NCBI GenBank assembly: GCA_025200525.1
Contig: CM045770.1
Coordinates: forward strand, 121,373,429 to 121,437,428
Source: Camellia lanceoleosa
Taxonomy: Eukaryota; Streptophyta; Magnoliopsida; Ericales; Theaceae
Length of the DNA stretch: 64,000 nucleotides
Direction of reading: 5' to 3'
Part shown: positions 44,790-56,635 of the stretch, in pieces
Layout: each line of letters opens with the position of its first letter
Numbering within the stretch: the first letter of the stretch is position 1
The notes under the pieces: generated by a model
What the model was told of the DNA's origin: nothing
What the model saw: only the letters and a program-made list of their open reading frames with translations
Databases searched by the model: none
Made by a program: the position numbers and the translations under genes

Positions 44790-45600
44790 TGGACAGCTAT
44801 TGCGGGTACTGTACTTCTCTGATTGCTCCCGAGGCCAGGAGTTTTTCCACTTCGGCAATCACTGCTTCGGTGTGCTCAACTGAGGATCTTCGACTTTTCT
44901 GTACGATGGGCCGAGCTGAAGGATTGATGTTGAGCTTGTGGTAAGCAAATTCTGGGTCCAACCCTGGAGTATCATATGCTGACCACGCGAATACCTCCAT
45001 ATTTTCCTCGGCCAGTTCACGGTGAAGGTTCTCATCAGCGCCTAGCGAGGTACCGATAAGGAAGTACTTTTCCGGGTCGTCTTCTTTTATCAAGACTTTC
45101 TCCAAATCCTCCACCATATTTTCCTCTGGAGTTCCTCCAACATCTTCCAAGACTAGTTGTCTGGCCACTTCTACTGTCTGTACCCGGTTGCAGAGTGGCT
45201 TTGCCTTTAATGCTTCCATGAAGCAATGTTTGGACGCAACTTAGTCCCCCGAAATCTGCTCTACTCCGTGTTCCGTTGGGAAACGGATGAGCTGGTGATA
45301 GGTTAAAGGGACTGCTTCCATTCAATGAATCCACGGGCGGCCAAGTATGGCGTTATAAGGGGATGGTGTATTAATAACCAAGAACTCTATCTGGAGGGTT
45401 TTTGTCCCTTCTGGTGGCAATACTATTGACGGCGGCCATTCCATTGTAATTAAAACCGACCAACGAAATGCATTTGGGGTGAGATCTTTGCTCGGAGAGG
45501 CCGAGCTTCGAACAAATCATAATCTGATATATGTCTGCTTTATACGATCTACTAAGACTCATTTCACATCAAATCGTTTCCCAATCCCAACAGTTATGAT
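44790..45600 (-). pseudogene. protease and PR-RT connector of gypsy element 2
   Basis: The protease is badly damaged. The expected D-T/S-G site is replaced by VLVD followed at once by a frameshift (then YKADIYQ, SKLGLSEQ, GFNYNGMAAVNSI in the other frame), so the catalytic triplet is gone. It continues with EFLVINTPSPYNAILGRPWI and LTYHQLIRFPTEHGVEQI. From 45219 it is open as the connector leading into RT (EVFAWSAYDTPGLDPEFAYH, EVEKLLASGAIREVQYP). A stop near 45243 and another at 44797 separate the parts. Confidence 0.75.
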
Positions 45601-47346
45601 CAATGCATCAGTATATGGGTGCTGTATGCCTTCTAAATCTTTACTAGTAAATGAAATAGTGCACAGGGGGGATTTTGGTACGGTACGTACCTTTTTCGAT
45701 GCCGGCTCCACTGATATGATTCGCTGAATTTGGGCAGCCTTAGCAATCTCTTCTTTCAGTGCCTCCTCAGATTCCTGAGCCGCTGTCCCATGGATCACAT
45801 TTATTATCAGCCGGGGCGGATGCTCAATGTTTGCTTCTGCAAGTGGGTTCCCCAGCTCGGCCACCTCCTTACCCTGATCAATGTATTCCCTTAGGTGCCC
45901 AGCTGGCACCAGGTCCTCCAAGTGTTGCTTTAGGGCCCTGCAGTTCTGAGTCATGTGTCCCTTGTCTTGGTGGTAGGTGCAACTGAGCTTCTGATTGCGC
46001 CGAGCTGGATCTCCCAACATTTTCGGCGGCCAAACAAAGAAGGGTTCTCTCTTGATCTTCTCCAGGATTTGATAGATTGGCTCCTTGAACACGGTCACAA
46101 CGGCTTCATGGGATTTGGACTTATCCACCTCATTCACTGTAATCCCTCGGTGTTTTCCTCGATCCGTTTTCTTCTTCTGCCGGGCTACTTGTTCTGCTGA
46201 TACTACCTCAATGGGGATCTGATCGTCTTCGAGACGAGCATACTGCTCGATCCTGGCGCGCAAGTCTTTCAAAGCTGTGGCCGGGCGCTTGGTAAGTGAT
46301 TGTCTCAACTTACTTTCCGGGCGTAGACCATGCTTGAAGGACATGACGGCCATTTGCTCGCTGCACATATTTTCTTCCAGATTGTTATACTCTTCCTAGT
46401 ATCTCCTAGCATAACTGCGCAGTGTTTCCTCTTGCTCCTTCCTGAGGCCGAACAGTGTATCCGGCTCTTTCGGGATCTTAGTATTGAGCGAACACGGCGA
46501 GAACTCTTCGGAGAGCTGCTTCCAGCCATGAATTGATCCAGCAGGGAGTCGATCGAACCATCGGAGTCCGGTTTCTCCCAGGCTGGATGGGAAGACTTTG
46601 CACATCAGTGCCTCATCTTGGCTCTAGAGGGACATCATCTGTTTGAAATGGCTGATATGCGTCAGAGGGTCCGATTTCTCATCGTAGGAAGTGAACTTTG
46701 GTGGAGTAAACTTCTTTGGAGGTCTCATGGTTTCAATCTCCGGAGAGAATGGCGAAGAGATGAGTCTGTCTAGCGCTCGATGTTCTCTCTGGTGAACAGT
46801 ACGGTCCAAATGATCTCGATGTTGCTCGTTCTGCCTATTGCCAATCAGCCAAGTGCGAAGGTCCTGAGGAGGGTATTCAGTTTGTTGATTACCCGTCTTC
46901 TGGCTCTTGGCCCTCTTCCGGCGTGACCCACGGGTGTGGCTACTCGCCGCTTCGCTTTGTGTTGGGATTGGTTGGCTTCGTTGCCCGGAGTCATTCCAGG
47001 GGAATTTCTTCACTGGTAATTCTCTAGATGAGCGCCTTCGTTGCAAACGAGAGGGCTCTGCTTCCGTCCTCTTCTCCGTCGGATCACCCAACACCTTCTT
47101 AAGTTAAGCTTTCAATTCCTGTATCTCCATTCCCATGGAATCTATAATTCGATCTCTATAATCCTTTTCCAAAAGGAAATGATGAGAAGAACGTTCGGCG
47201 CAGGGCAATCGATGCTCGACAGATTCGGGGGTTCGATTATTGTTTCCAGTTTGCTCCTTCAAAACTGTCGGGAGTGCCAAACCTTTGTCCTTCGTCTTTT
47301 CTGTCTGCGGAGTATGTGATGAAGGCGGAACGTCCTCAATCCCCAT
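45559..47346 (-). pseudogene. gag of gypsy element 2
   Basis: It starts at 47346 (MGIEDVPPSSHTPQ). YRDRIIDSMGMEIQEL appears near 47130, then a TAA. A charged Arg/Ser region follows to about 46800. The capsid domain runs through FTPPKFTSYDEKSDPLTHIS, MCKVFPSSLGETGLRWFDRL, KEQEETLRSYARRY (stop) and EQMAVMSFKHGLRPES, and then the nucleocapsid CTYHQDKGHMTQNC, an intact CHHC knuckle. Stops near 47101, 46624 and 46396 sit where relatives have Gln or Trp. The start follows the primer region by about 55 bases. Confidence 0.82.
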
Positions 47347-47384
47347 TGCCGGAATTGAATGCAGAGCTCAGAGATGAAAATGAT

Positions 47385-47403
47385 CCACGCTCACCGCACC
47401 AAT
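47385..47403 (-). promoter_or_regulatory. primer-binding-site region of gypsy element 2
   Basis: On the minus strand ATTGGTGCGGTGAGCGTGG follows the end of the 5' LTR directly. The first bases (ATTGGTGC) parallel ATTGGCAC in element 1. tRNA not assigned. Confidence 0.5.
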
Positions 47404-48218
47404 TGTGCGTACCGGATTCCGCACTAGATGAAAATGGATCGGGGCTTCGCACTTAGTTGGACTATCCAGGGACCAGGACTCCTGCCACAAGAAGCACCGT
47501 TAGAGCTGCCCGACCGGGATTGGCTGGATAACCCCTCCGGTGTGGGAATTAGCGATCGGTGAAGGAGTGTAGAGCTGAATTTGTATGTAAGTGTGGTTTT
47601 GATTGGAATCGTTCAGTTACCTTCAATGTGAAGTTCATGTTATCTATATATAGTGTTCCTTACTTGCTTCTCAAGGTGAGTTCATGGAGTATAGGTGCTG
47701 CCAGGTGTCCTTTCAGCATTGCTCCAAGTGGGGGACCACTTGATAGTTGTCATTGATTGTATATTCTCATTGTAAGCATGCTGATAACAAACCACATTCC
47801 TTTGGTTCAACAACTTCCATGATTTTAGGTGTGGGGGACCAGCTGAGGTGGCAACCTACACATGCTTGCACTCACAGATCCCACGTTTCCTTGCGAGATT
47901 TCTCCAGCTCGGTACTTATGTTCTTCAGTTCGGTACTGGTGTGCCTCGGCTCGGCCTTTTCCAGGCTCATTTACGGAGATGGGCTGGGTCATTATCTGTT
48001 CGGCCTAAATTCTATCCATTTCGGCCCAGACCATCACTGGTGGTGCCTTTCACTTCTGAGTTGGGCCCAAGTGCTGGAGGACTTGGACGGGCTGTTGATC
48101 ATGAAGTTGGGCTCGACTGATCTGTCCATATACTCATCTGGCCCACTTGGATTTGGGCTTTTTCAGATTGGGCCGGCCCAAGGCTTGGACCTGACCCATT
48201 TCACATTTAGCCCCTTCA
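47404..48218 (-). repeat. 5' LTR of gypsy element 2
   Basis: 815 bp, same ends as the left LTR, TATA-like CTATATATAG at about 47642-47651. Very similar to the left LTR except for the 48005-48059 patch. The 218-residue frame running through it is LTR, not a gene. Confidence 0.92.
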
Positions 48219-48777
48219 AAGGCCTGTCAATTATTTTAACCAAAATCATCTTATTTATGTCATTTATGAAGAGAGTCACTATTCCAACTATATTTTATTT
48301 TAAATACACTTTCTTTTTTATCCTTATTATACATAATTATTATTTTCACTCTACTTTATCCCAAATACATACACTTCATTCAATGTATAATAAGAACACA
48401 TAAAGGAGTGCATTTTGAGCAAATTGGAGTAGGAATAGCAGCTCTATTTATGAATTATATATATTTTGATTGACTAATATTGCAAACACATCTTTATCAA
48501 TTCATAAATTAATCAGAAATTACCTTACATGTTAATCTCTACCACACAATCACCCATCCAGAAAATTCTGGATGGCTAAATCTGTGTCAAAGACATTCCC
48601 ATTTTGATTTTATCAACTATAAAAATGCATAGCTTTCATCTCTAAAGAGGGCATCTATCTTATTTTTGGATAAATTATATTGCTAGTCATGTAATTTGAT
48701 CATTATGCCATTTTAGTCCTTATGATTTTAACTGGCATGATTTTGATCATAAATTTTTTAGTTTGTCTCATATCGAT
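48219..48777. other. AT-rich spacer, no gene
   Basis: Nothing recognised. 48660-48785 has the GTAATTTGATCATTATGCCA and CATAAATTTTTTAGTTTG pattern of decayed MITEs, but no pair of ends. Confidence 0.4.
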
Positions 48778-49049
48778 CCAATTATTTTATTTATTTATTT
48801 ATTATTTATTTATTTATTTTGGATCAGCAAAAAAAACTTATTGATGACAAAAACATACATTTCATTTGAGATTACATCAACAAAGCGGTGGAAGTGCAAA
48901 GAGCATCAAAGCAAACTACCCCAATCCCAACTAGGTTGGCACCAAGGAGAACATCCAATCATCTACTAGTACAACCACAAAAAGTTGGTGAGAAACCAAT
49001 ATAACACCAAGGAGAAGAACAAAAAAAAAAAAAAAACTACGCAGCAGCC

Positions 49050-52000
49050 TATCACTAAACCCATATCATGCCACATCACACACTACTGCAATCTGCAAAC
49101 CAAATCAGCCCTTGATGCAGAGCTTCACTTGCTACAAGTTATATACAATATCATTCACAGAGCAATTCAAAGAGGGGCAAGAAGATCTAATCCACATTGC
49201 AATCCTAATCTTGATAACATCACACAACTCTTCAAAGACCACCTGTGAGCCATTAAAGATACTGTCATTTCTATGCCTCCAAATGAATCAGAGTACTGCC
49301 AAAGGAATAATTTTCCAAATCACCATCTCTTGTTTTTTGAGCTTAGTAGCAACCCACCAAAGAAAAAGGCTATCTATAGACCCAGGCATTGCCTATTTTA
49401 CTCCCCACCAATCAATAATTTTGGACCAAATCCTTTAGGTAAAAAGGCATAATAGTAGCCCATGATTGACACTTTCCAGATCATTATTATAGAAAATACA
49501 ATTCACATTTGACCCACCACTAAGAACACCAATTCTTTGAAGATAGCATGATGTCTTAATTCTCCATTTTCATGATAACTAACCAAAAAACCGAGCCTTT
49601 GGTTGAGTTACGTTCTTCCAAACGAACCCAACTACTTTGCTAATATCCTTAGAAGATAGCACATTCCATTTATAGGCAGAGGCAATAGTGAATAAAACAA
49701 ATTTGTCTGCATTTCATCTTATACTATCCAACCTACCAAGCCTAAGCATTGGTGCATTGAGTAAAATCATATTCAGCCTCCCCAACTCCTCCACTTCCCT
49801 CTGAAACAGAGCTCTTTTGAAGTTAAACTTCCATTCTTCAATATCATTTCCCCTGCTCCTCACCACTTCCACAGTTTCAGATTTGCCTAAAGACACATAA
49901 TATAATATGGGAAATTCATCTTTTAAGCAAGTATTTCCAACCTAAATATCAGTCTAGAACTTTGTTGTCCTTCTATCATCAATGTTAAGAACTATGTTAC
50001 TTTTGAAGAAATCCACCAGCTCAGGACACAAGCTAGCAACACCCACTATATCTATCAAGATCATAGACAACTTGTTATTTTCAATAGGTAATGGTCATCA
50101 TCCCCTTCCAACCTCTCTGTATTTACCGCAAATCACTTGTTTCCAAAGAGCATTATCTTTAGTTCCAAATCTCCACCTCCATTTCAATAGAAGACAGTTA
50201 TTCAAAAGTCTAACCTTTCTAATTCCTAAACCATCTTGATTTTTACTTTGACTGGTCTCCCCCTATTTAACCAAGTGAATTTTCCTTCTAAGCTCATCAC
50301 CTCCCCATAAGAATCTAGACTGAAGTTTTTCAAGCTTGTTTGCAACCTCTTTTGGCATCTTAAACAAAGATAAGTAGTATATTAGTAAAGATGATAACAC
50401 AGACTTTATCAATGTTAGCCTACTTGCAAATGATAAGAATCTCCTTTTCCAAGAAGACAATTTGTGTTTGCATTTATCAATCACTGGTTGCCAAGTCCTT
50501 TTTCTCCTTGGATTAGCTCCTGAAGGCAATCCCAAATATTTGAGTGGCAATCTTTGATGCAAACAATTCAGTTTACCAACAAACTCTTTAGTAAGATCAT
50601 CATTGATCCCAATCCCACTGACTACACTCTTATGGTAGTTAATCTTTAGCCCTGACAATATTTCAAAACATCTCAAGATCCTTTTGTTGGTTACAATCTC
50701 CTCCAATTCTACCTCACAAAACAATATTGTGTCATCTGCAAACTGTAGGTGAGTTATCTTTATATCATTTGATCTAACAGCTGCCCCTTTAATCAACCCC
50801 ATATGCAAAGCTCTGCCCAACAAGATGTTTAAACCCTCAGCTACAATGTTAAAGAGGAATGGTGATAATGGATCACGTCTAAGCCCTCTCTGAGGGATGA
50901 ACTCAAATGTTGGTGATCCATTAACCAAAATAGAGATATTGCCTGAAGATACACACTTTCATCTAACAGATCTATTTAGAGCCAAACCCAAAATTTGACA
51001 ACATAGAGAAAAAAAACTCCCAATTAATTGAGTCATGGGCTTTCTCAAAGTCAGGTTTTAAGACAATGCCTTTTATTTGATTCTTCTTCCACCCATCAAT
51101 AATTTCATTGGCAATCAATACTCTATCCAATATATTTCTTCCCCATATGAATGTTGATTGAAACTCACTAATAATCATATGTATCACTTGCTTGATCCCA
51201 TTTGATAATACCTTTGTAAGAATTTTGTACAGAGAGCCTATGAGACTTATAGGCCTATATTCATTAAGGCAAGAAGGATTATCATTTTTAGGTATCAAAG
51301 CGACAAAATAACTATTAATCCCATGAGCTAGCTTAGAGTTTTGATGAAACTCCTTCATGAATTGAAATACATCACCCTTAATTGTCTACCAACACTTCTG
51401 AAAAATCATCAGATTGAAGTCATCAGGTCCTGGAGCCTTATTTCCATCACAGGCTTTGATTGTTGTTACAATTTCTGCTTCTGAGAACTCAGCTTCTAAT
51501 GCATCCGTAATCTCATCACCCCCAATCGACTTAAAAGAACCAGATAAGGTTGGCCTTCTGAACCATGTTTCAGTGAAATGGTTCCTAAAATGCTGTAAAA
51601 CTTCAGACCTTATTTCTTCAGGATCTTCCTTGATAGCCCCATCAACATTTAATGAGCATGATGCATTTATATTCTTTCTGAAGGCAGCCATAATATGGAA
51701 AAACTTTGTGTTTTTGTCACCTTTTAATGCCCAATTAACTCTAGATTTCTGTAGCCATACCCATTCCACCATTTTGTTCAACTTCCAAGCTTCCTTTTTG
51801 CCTTCCTTCTGCTAGCAAGTTCTATTTCAGTCAATCGTCTTTCTTCAGCTACCAAGTCAAGCAAATGCAATTCCTGCTTAAGAACCTTGAGTTTAAACTC
51901 CACATTTCCAAAAAATTCTTTATTTCATTGTTTGAGAGCAATTTTAAGTGCTTTGAGTTTCTTTAAACACTTGAAACCAGCCCAAGCCTAAGTACTCTCC

Positions 52001-52766
52001 ACAAAGGATTTGAATTTAGGATGTAGGAACCAAGCATTTAGAAATCTAAATGGCTTTGGACCCCAATCCCTATCATCTTCCATGACTAGAATATGACAGT
52101 GATCTAACAACCTTCTTGGTAAACCCCAAAGCTTGAAGTTGAAATTTTGTATCCATTTTGGACTTAACAAAAACTTTTCAATCCTACTCCACCTTTCCCT
52201 TTCTTGAGAATTACACCAAGTGAATTTTCTTCTCATCATTTGGATCTCACACACTGTGAAATTGTTAATTAGATCATTAAAGTCACTCATGCCCCTATCT
52301 CTCAACTAACATCCCTTCCTTTCAGAAATATTCCTAATTTCATTAAAGTCACCCCCCAAACACCAAGGTTTAGCATACAAATGTTTTAGTCTAGTCAAAA
52401 TTCTCCATACCTTCCTCCTATTTGTACTATCATTGGGACCATAGATATTAACAATAACACATTCAAAACTACAAAAAAAAGAGTACCTAACAAAATGATG
52501 AAGTTCTTATTGCAATAACAGTCCAGTAGTTGATAAACATCTAGATTCTATATGCATAATAGTCCACCAACTGCACCAACTGAGTCCACTACCATGAAGT
52601 CCATCTTTTCTCCATGCCAACATGATCTCACAAACTCATTTATTTGTGACCTCTTTCTTTCTTGTAATAACACCATCTTCACATTTCTTTTAGAAAATAG
52701 CTTCTTTATGTTACTTCTTTTAGAAGGTTTACCTAACCCTTTCACATTCCAAGATAATAACTTCAT
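49050..52766 (-). pseudogene. LINE B ORF2: endonuclease, reverse transcriptase, zf-RVT
   Basis: It starts MKLLSWNVKGLGKPSKR at 52766. The endonuclease runs through VLLQERKRSQINEF, FTWCNSQERERWSRIEKFLL and LLDHCHILVMEDDRDWGP (52200-52060). The linker is KGDKNTKFFHIMAAFRKNIN (51710-51660). The RT palm has VALIPKNDNPSCLNEYRPIS then GSLYKILTKVLSNGIKQVI. RT motif C is FADD at 50742-50731 (relatives have Y/F-ADD), followed by KYLGLPSGANPRRK. The zf-RVT and C-terminus are in fragments between 49900 and 49100. There are at least six stops or shifts, among them near 51990-52310, 51370, 50950 and 50262. Confidence 0.85.
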
Positions 52767-52769
52767 TGA

Positions 52770-55111
52770 TAAAATATTTTGAATCTCCAAGTCACCAGGG
52801 TAATACAGCTCAATCTGCATCTCCACCCCTCTTTATCATTTTCTCTGTTTCCTTCTAGCTCCACCAACTTACTTAACACTTCATCCTCATTTAGCCCAAG
52901 AACACTCCCTATTTGGAGTGATGCTTCAGCCTCGTTAAGCAATAATTGTCCACTACTAGACTTACTTGCCATTAAAAGTGAAATTGTGGCAATAGTTGAC
53001 CTTATGATGGCTTCTTTCTTCAGATTCAGAGAAGATCCCACTCCCATTTGGAGACCCTTTTTTTTTTTTTTTTTTCTCTCTCTCTATCTCTTGGAATCTT
53101 GCAGCTCCTTTAGCTTTCACCTTCATGTTTTTTTTTTTTTTTTTTTTTTTTGAGCTGTTGGTGTAGTCTTATTCACGACCACACAGTGATTTCCCTTATC
53201 AATTCTATTCTGGGCTTCCTCTCCACTATTAGTTTGAACAAAATTGTCCCTTATGGGCTGCGTCTCCGGGTCACTTACCTCAGATAACCTTTGGCCCATC
53301 ATATTTCCACACTCTAAATCATGGGCCTTACTAAGTACTACCTCACTATTAAGCCCAGGCCTATTCATCTCAGACCTAGTAACACTCCTCACGAAGCCTG
53401 GAGTAACAACTTCATCCTCAACTCTTTGGCTGCCTTCATTTTGAATTTGCATAGAGTTCACCACCGGTTCATTAATCCTAACCCCGCATGCGTTCCCAAA
53501 TTCTGATATTCCTATGGTTGTGTCGGATTCTTGAACCACTGGTACATTTTTCCAACTACCTTGTCCATCCTTGTTCCTCTCCACTATTAGTTTGAACAAA
53601 ATTGTCCCTTATGGGCTGTGTCTCTAGGTCACTTAGCTTAGATAACCTTTGGCCCATCATATTTCCACACTCTAAATCATGGGCCTTACTAAGTACTACC
53701 TCAATATTAAGCCCAGGCCTATTCATCTCAGACCTAGTAACACTCCTCACGAAGCCTGGAGTAACAACTTCATCATCAACTCTTTGGCTGCTTTCATTTT
53801 GAATTTGCATAGAGTTCACCACTGGTTCATTAATCCTAACCTCGCATGCGTTCCCAAATTCTGATATTCCCATGTTTGTGTCGGATTCTTGAACCACTGA
53901 TACATTTTTCCAACTACCTTGTCCATCCTTGTCACAATAACTATCAAGCATTTTCTCAGATCCTCCTTCCACCATGTCATTCTCTTTGGCCAACTCATCA
54001 CAAACCTAGCCCTCCACCTCAGCATCATCTTCATCCTTTTGGCTCTCCATTTTAGGCTTCTGCTCATTGTCTTCAGCATTAGAACTGTGATTGTCTCCCG
54101 TGTTCTATAAAATGTAACATTTGCATTGATTGTGGATCACCTCTGAGATAACCATTTGTTCTTCACACACTTTCATTGGGTAAAGCATTCCATTGCAGCA
54201 CAAAATAATGGTTTTATTAATGGATTCCATACACTTAGTGGCTATCCTCACTTTTCCACAGTGTAACGAGTTCATTTTGGATGTATCATCATCCAAACCA
54301 ATAACTTCCCTCCATAACTTCCCAATGCTACTTAAAGTTTTAACACTCCATAAATTCAGTGGCATACCATAACAAGTAAGCCAGACAAGCCTTTCTTGTT
54401 CAATGGCCATCCCCTGTTTCCATTCCTTAATCCACTTACACCACTCATAAATCCGCCCCTCTATTATAGCCAACTTATCTTTCATACGCTCCATTGATTC
54501 AAAAGTCAGGACTATGTTTCTACTTCCTCCATCTCAAACCTATAGTTCTTTCATTCCTCTAATCTTCAGTTCCTCTTTAAACTCAGCCACATAGCTTAGT
54601 GGCTTAAGTCTAATAATTACACTATTATACAGCCATCCATTTGCTTCCTTGAAAGCATTCATGGTTATACTAGTGTTTTCTACTAACTGTCTTCCACTTA
54701 TAGCCTGGGCATATAACTTTTCACTTGTATCATAGCTGGAACCCCACTAGTACTTCTTATGTCCCACTTTCTAGTTAGTATCTTTGATGGTCTCTGCTTT
54801 ACTTCCTTACCTTTGACAAAATCTACTTCTTTTACTTTCAATGCTCTATTGTCGCACTAGAGTCCATGAGCTTTTTGGACTACCATTCTTGCTGCCACTA
54901 GACAGTTATAGCGCAAAAAGCTAAATCTTGATCGTGTCATCTTCCTTCTTTTGTTTGGGATGAACACATTCCTCATTACCCCGAACTTAGTAAATATACC
55001 ATACAAACCTTTTGGATCCATAGATTCTGGTAAGTTATCCACGAAAACCGTACGAATATCAGTCCTTAGTCCTTTACTCCTATTACCTTGCCCACCATGT
55101 TTTCGCACCAC
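52770..55111 (-). pseudogene. LINE B ORF1: RRM + DUF4283-like protein with internal duplication
   Basis: It starts at 55111 (MVRKHGGQGNRSKG). The RRM is at residues 20-80: IRTVFVDNLPESMDPKGLYG, FGVMRNVFIPNKRRKMTRSR. The middle part, 54494-54105, reads QERLVWLTCYGMPLNLWSVK, GKVRIATKCMESINK. The tail, 53993-53123, has acidic repeats. The last part, 53047-52763, gives ISLLMASKSSSGQLLLNEAE and SVLGLNEDEVLSKLVEL, matching the end of LINE A ORF1 (SLSMASKSSRGG, KVLGLDCDDKEEEV). The 358-bp duplication shifts the frame by one (53993 frame versus 53599 frame). Confidence 0.8.
53215..53932. repeat. 358-bp tandem duplication inside LINE B ORF1
   Basis: 53215-53573 and 53574-53932 are direct copies (landmark CTCCACTATTAGTTTGAAC at 53221 and 53579, 358 bp apart) with roughly a dozen differences by eye. 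The length is not a multiple of three, so the duplication disrupts the reading frame. Confidence 0.92.
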
Positions 55112-55205
55112 TGGTATCTATCCTCCCTCTATCATCTTGGCCTACTTAATACGCGATACTTTCAAAACCTCTCCATTAAAGACTATTCTTCTTAGATAGA
55201 TAAGC

Positions 55206-55772
55206 TGAAATTCATGTCAGTGAAGAGAATGTAAAGAAAGTCACTCATACAATATATAATTTTAAAGGGTGCAACACTCATATTGGTCCAATTGATTCCA
55301 ATTGTTACGATTTTTTATGGCAAATGTGCACATGAACAACACCTGTCAAATTTTTAAGAGTAGAATTATAAACTTGATCAATTTAATGACTTAACCTTAA
55401 CTAACTCAATGAACATTTTCAATGAAAAATTTTAATGACCTTAAATTGACTCAAAATCTAAAATTAAGGGGTACTTACCAATCAGTCCTATTAACTAGAC
55501 TTATTTATCTACAGGTCCTAACTAATAAATTTAACACTATAAAAATAATAAATTGATAAATTTATCACTATAAATTTATTCATAAAAACAAAGAGACTGA
55601 TAAATTTATCACTATAAATTTATTCATAAAAATAAAAGACTGATAAATTTATCTTTATCACTTAAATAAATTTATCAATAGGACTTAATGAGTAATAAGT
55701 CTCAAAAGTAGGACCTATTAGTAGTTTACCCTAAAATTAATGGCCAAATTTAAACAAATTGAAACTATAATT
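55206..55772. repeat. spacer with 49-bp tandem repeat
   Basis: Between LINE B and gypsy element 3. At 55552-55700 TGATAAATTTATCACTATAA followed by ATTTATTCATAAAAA recurs about 2.5 times with a 49-bp step. No gene. Confidence 0.75.
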
Positions 55773-56210
55773 GTGGAGATGTGGTTTGGAAATACCCTTT
55801 GGCCCAAGCAGACTCTCTTAATCCTCGAGTTTGTACTTGAAATGGGACTGAACAATCTGGTCGGGGGTACCAGAATCAGCACTCCAACGGGCAAGTTAGT
55901 ATTCCCTCAAGTTTTTCTTATATCTCAAGTTCTTTTTTTTCCACATACCTCCTTTTTGGCTGATGCTTCTCCTTTTTATGTTACTTTCTTGGGGCCCACT
56001 TTCTTATTATGGACATTTCGCCTTGACAACTGGCCCCCCAGTCATTCGATAGGATTTATGGCCTATTCAGCCTGCAATCTAGTTCTATTCGGCCACGGCC
56101 GGCCCACTTCACTCATCTTCTCGGCAATCTTATGCCGAGGGTAAAACCATTATGAGCCGACTTATACGTGGCTCTTATTTATATACGACTTCTCAAACTT
56201 GGTCTCCACA
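55773..56210 (-). repeat. LTR of gypsy element 3
   Basis: Reverse orientation relative of the element-1 LTR. It begins TGTGGAGATGTGGTTTGGAA (compare the complement of the element-1 LTR end, CCAAACCACTTCTCCACA), has GGTCGGGGGTACCAGAATCA and ends TCTCCACA before ATTGCCCTCCAAACA, the complement of the element-1 polypurine-tract region. As gag would be on minus, this is the 3' LTR. Confidence 0.8.
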
Positions 56211-56635
56211 ATTGCCCTCCAAACATCCGAGTAAGGCCATTCTGGTCGGCATGTTTGGTTGATGCATTCCTTTAGGCTAACGAATTGGACAAAACCTTGA
56301 AATTCAGAAATACGGCGGTTGCACTCATTTTAGTATTGATTCGTCAGAACAGGCACGATACTGCAATCATTATAGCTTCCCGCCCCTTTGTATTTGACAA
56401 TCATTTAATGTTAGATTTGAAAACTGTCCCTCATTGTATTCTTAGCTCGAAAGGCTTTCCACTTCCTCTGGCATCCTTCATGCCAACCTTCATCATAACC
56501 TCTGTAATTCCGCTCCATATTGTTCATCTTCTCCTTCAACTTGTAAGTTTCCCTTTCTCTTTTCATTATGTTCTCATTTCAATCCCCTGCGTGTTTTGTT
56601 TTTTTAGTACGCATTTTGTTCATATTCCATTTGAA

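Larger units (their letters stand above)
37123..48218 (-). mobile_element. gypsy element 2: complete Tat-type retrotransposon with antisense gene
   Basis: 11,096 bp flanked by perfect AAGGC repeats (37118-37122 and 48219-48223). gag, protease, RT, RNase H and integrase lie on the minus strand (47346 to 41836), so the right LTR is the 5' LTR. Between integrase and the left (3') LTR lie short tandem repeats and, on the plus strand, an intron-containing antisense gene (38.49-40.59 kb). This is the Tat-lineage plan: domain order PR-RT-RH-INT with an antisense extra gene. Stops throughout gag-pol make it non-functional, though the LTRs are still very alike outside one short patch. Confidence 0.93.
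48778..55205 (-). mobile_element. LINE B, near full-length RRM-type L1
   Basis: About 6.4 kb on the minus strand: ORF1 with RRM (55111 to 52770), ORF2 with endonuclease, RT and zf-RVT (52766 to about 49100), and an (AAAT)n tail seen on plus as (TTTA)n at 48786-48820. It is the same lineage as LINE A. ORF1 carries an internal 358-bp tandem duplication. Both ORFs are broken by stops and shifts. I could not find a convincing TSD. Confidence 0.88.

Noticed and set aside
47747..48403. 218-residue plus-strand open frame (and equivalents at 37466 and 33979)
   Set aside because: It lies in the LTR of gypsy element 2 and its relatives, with no domain and no conservation as protein between copies.
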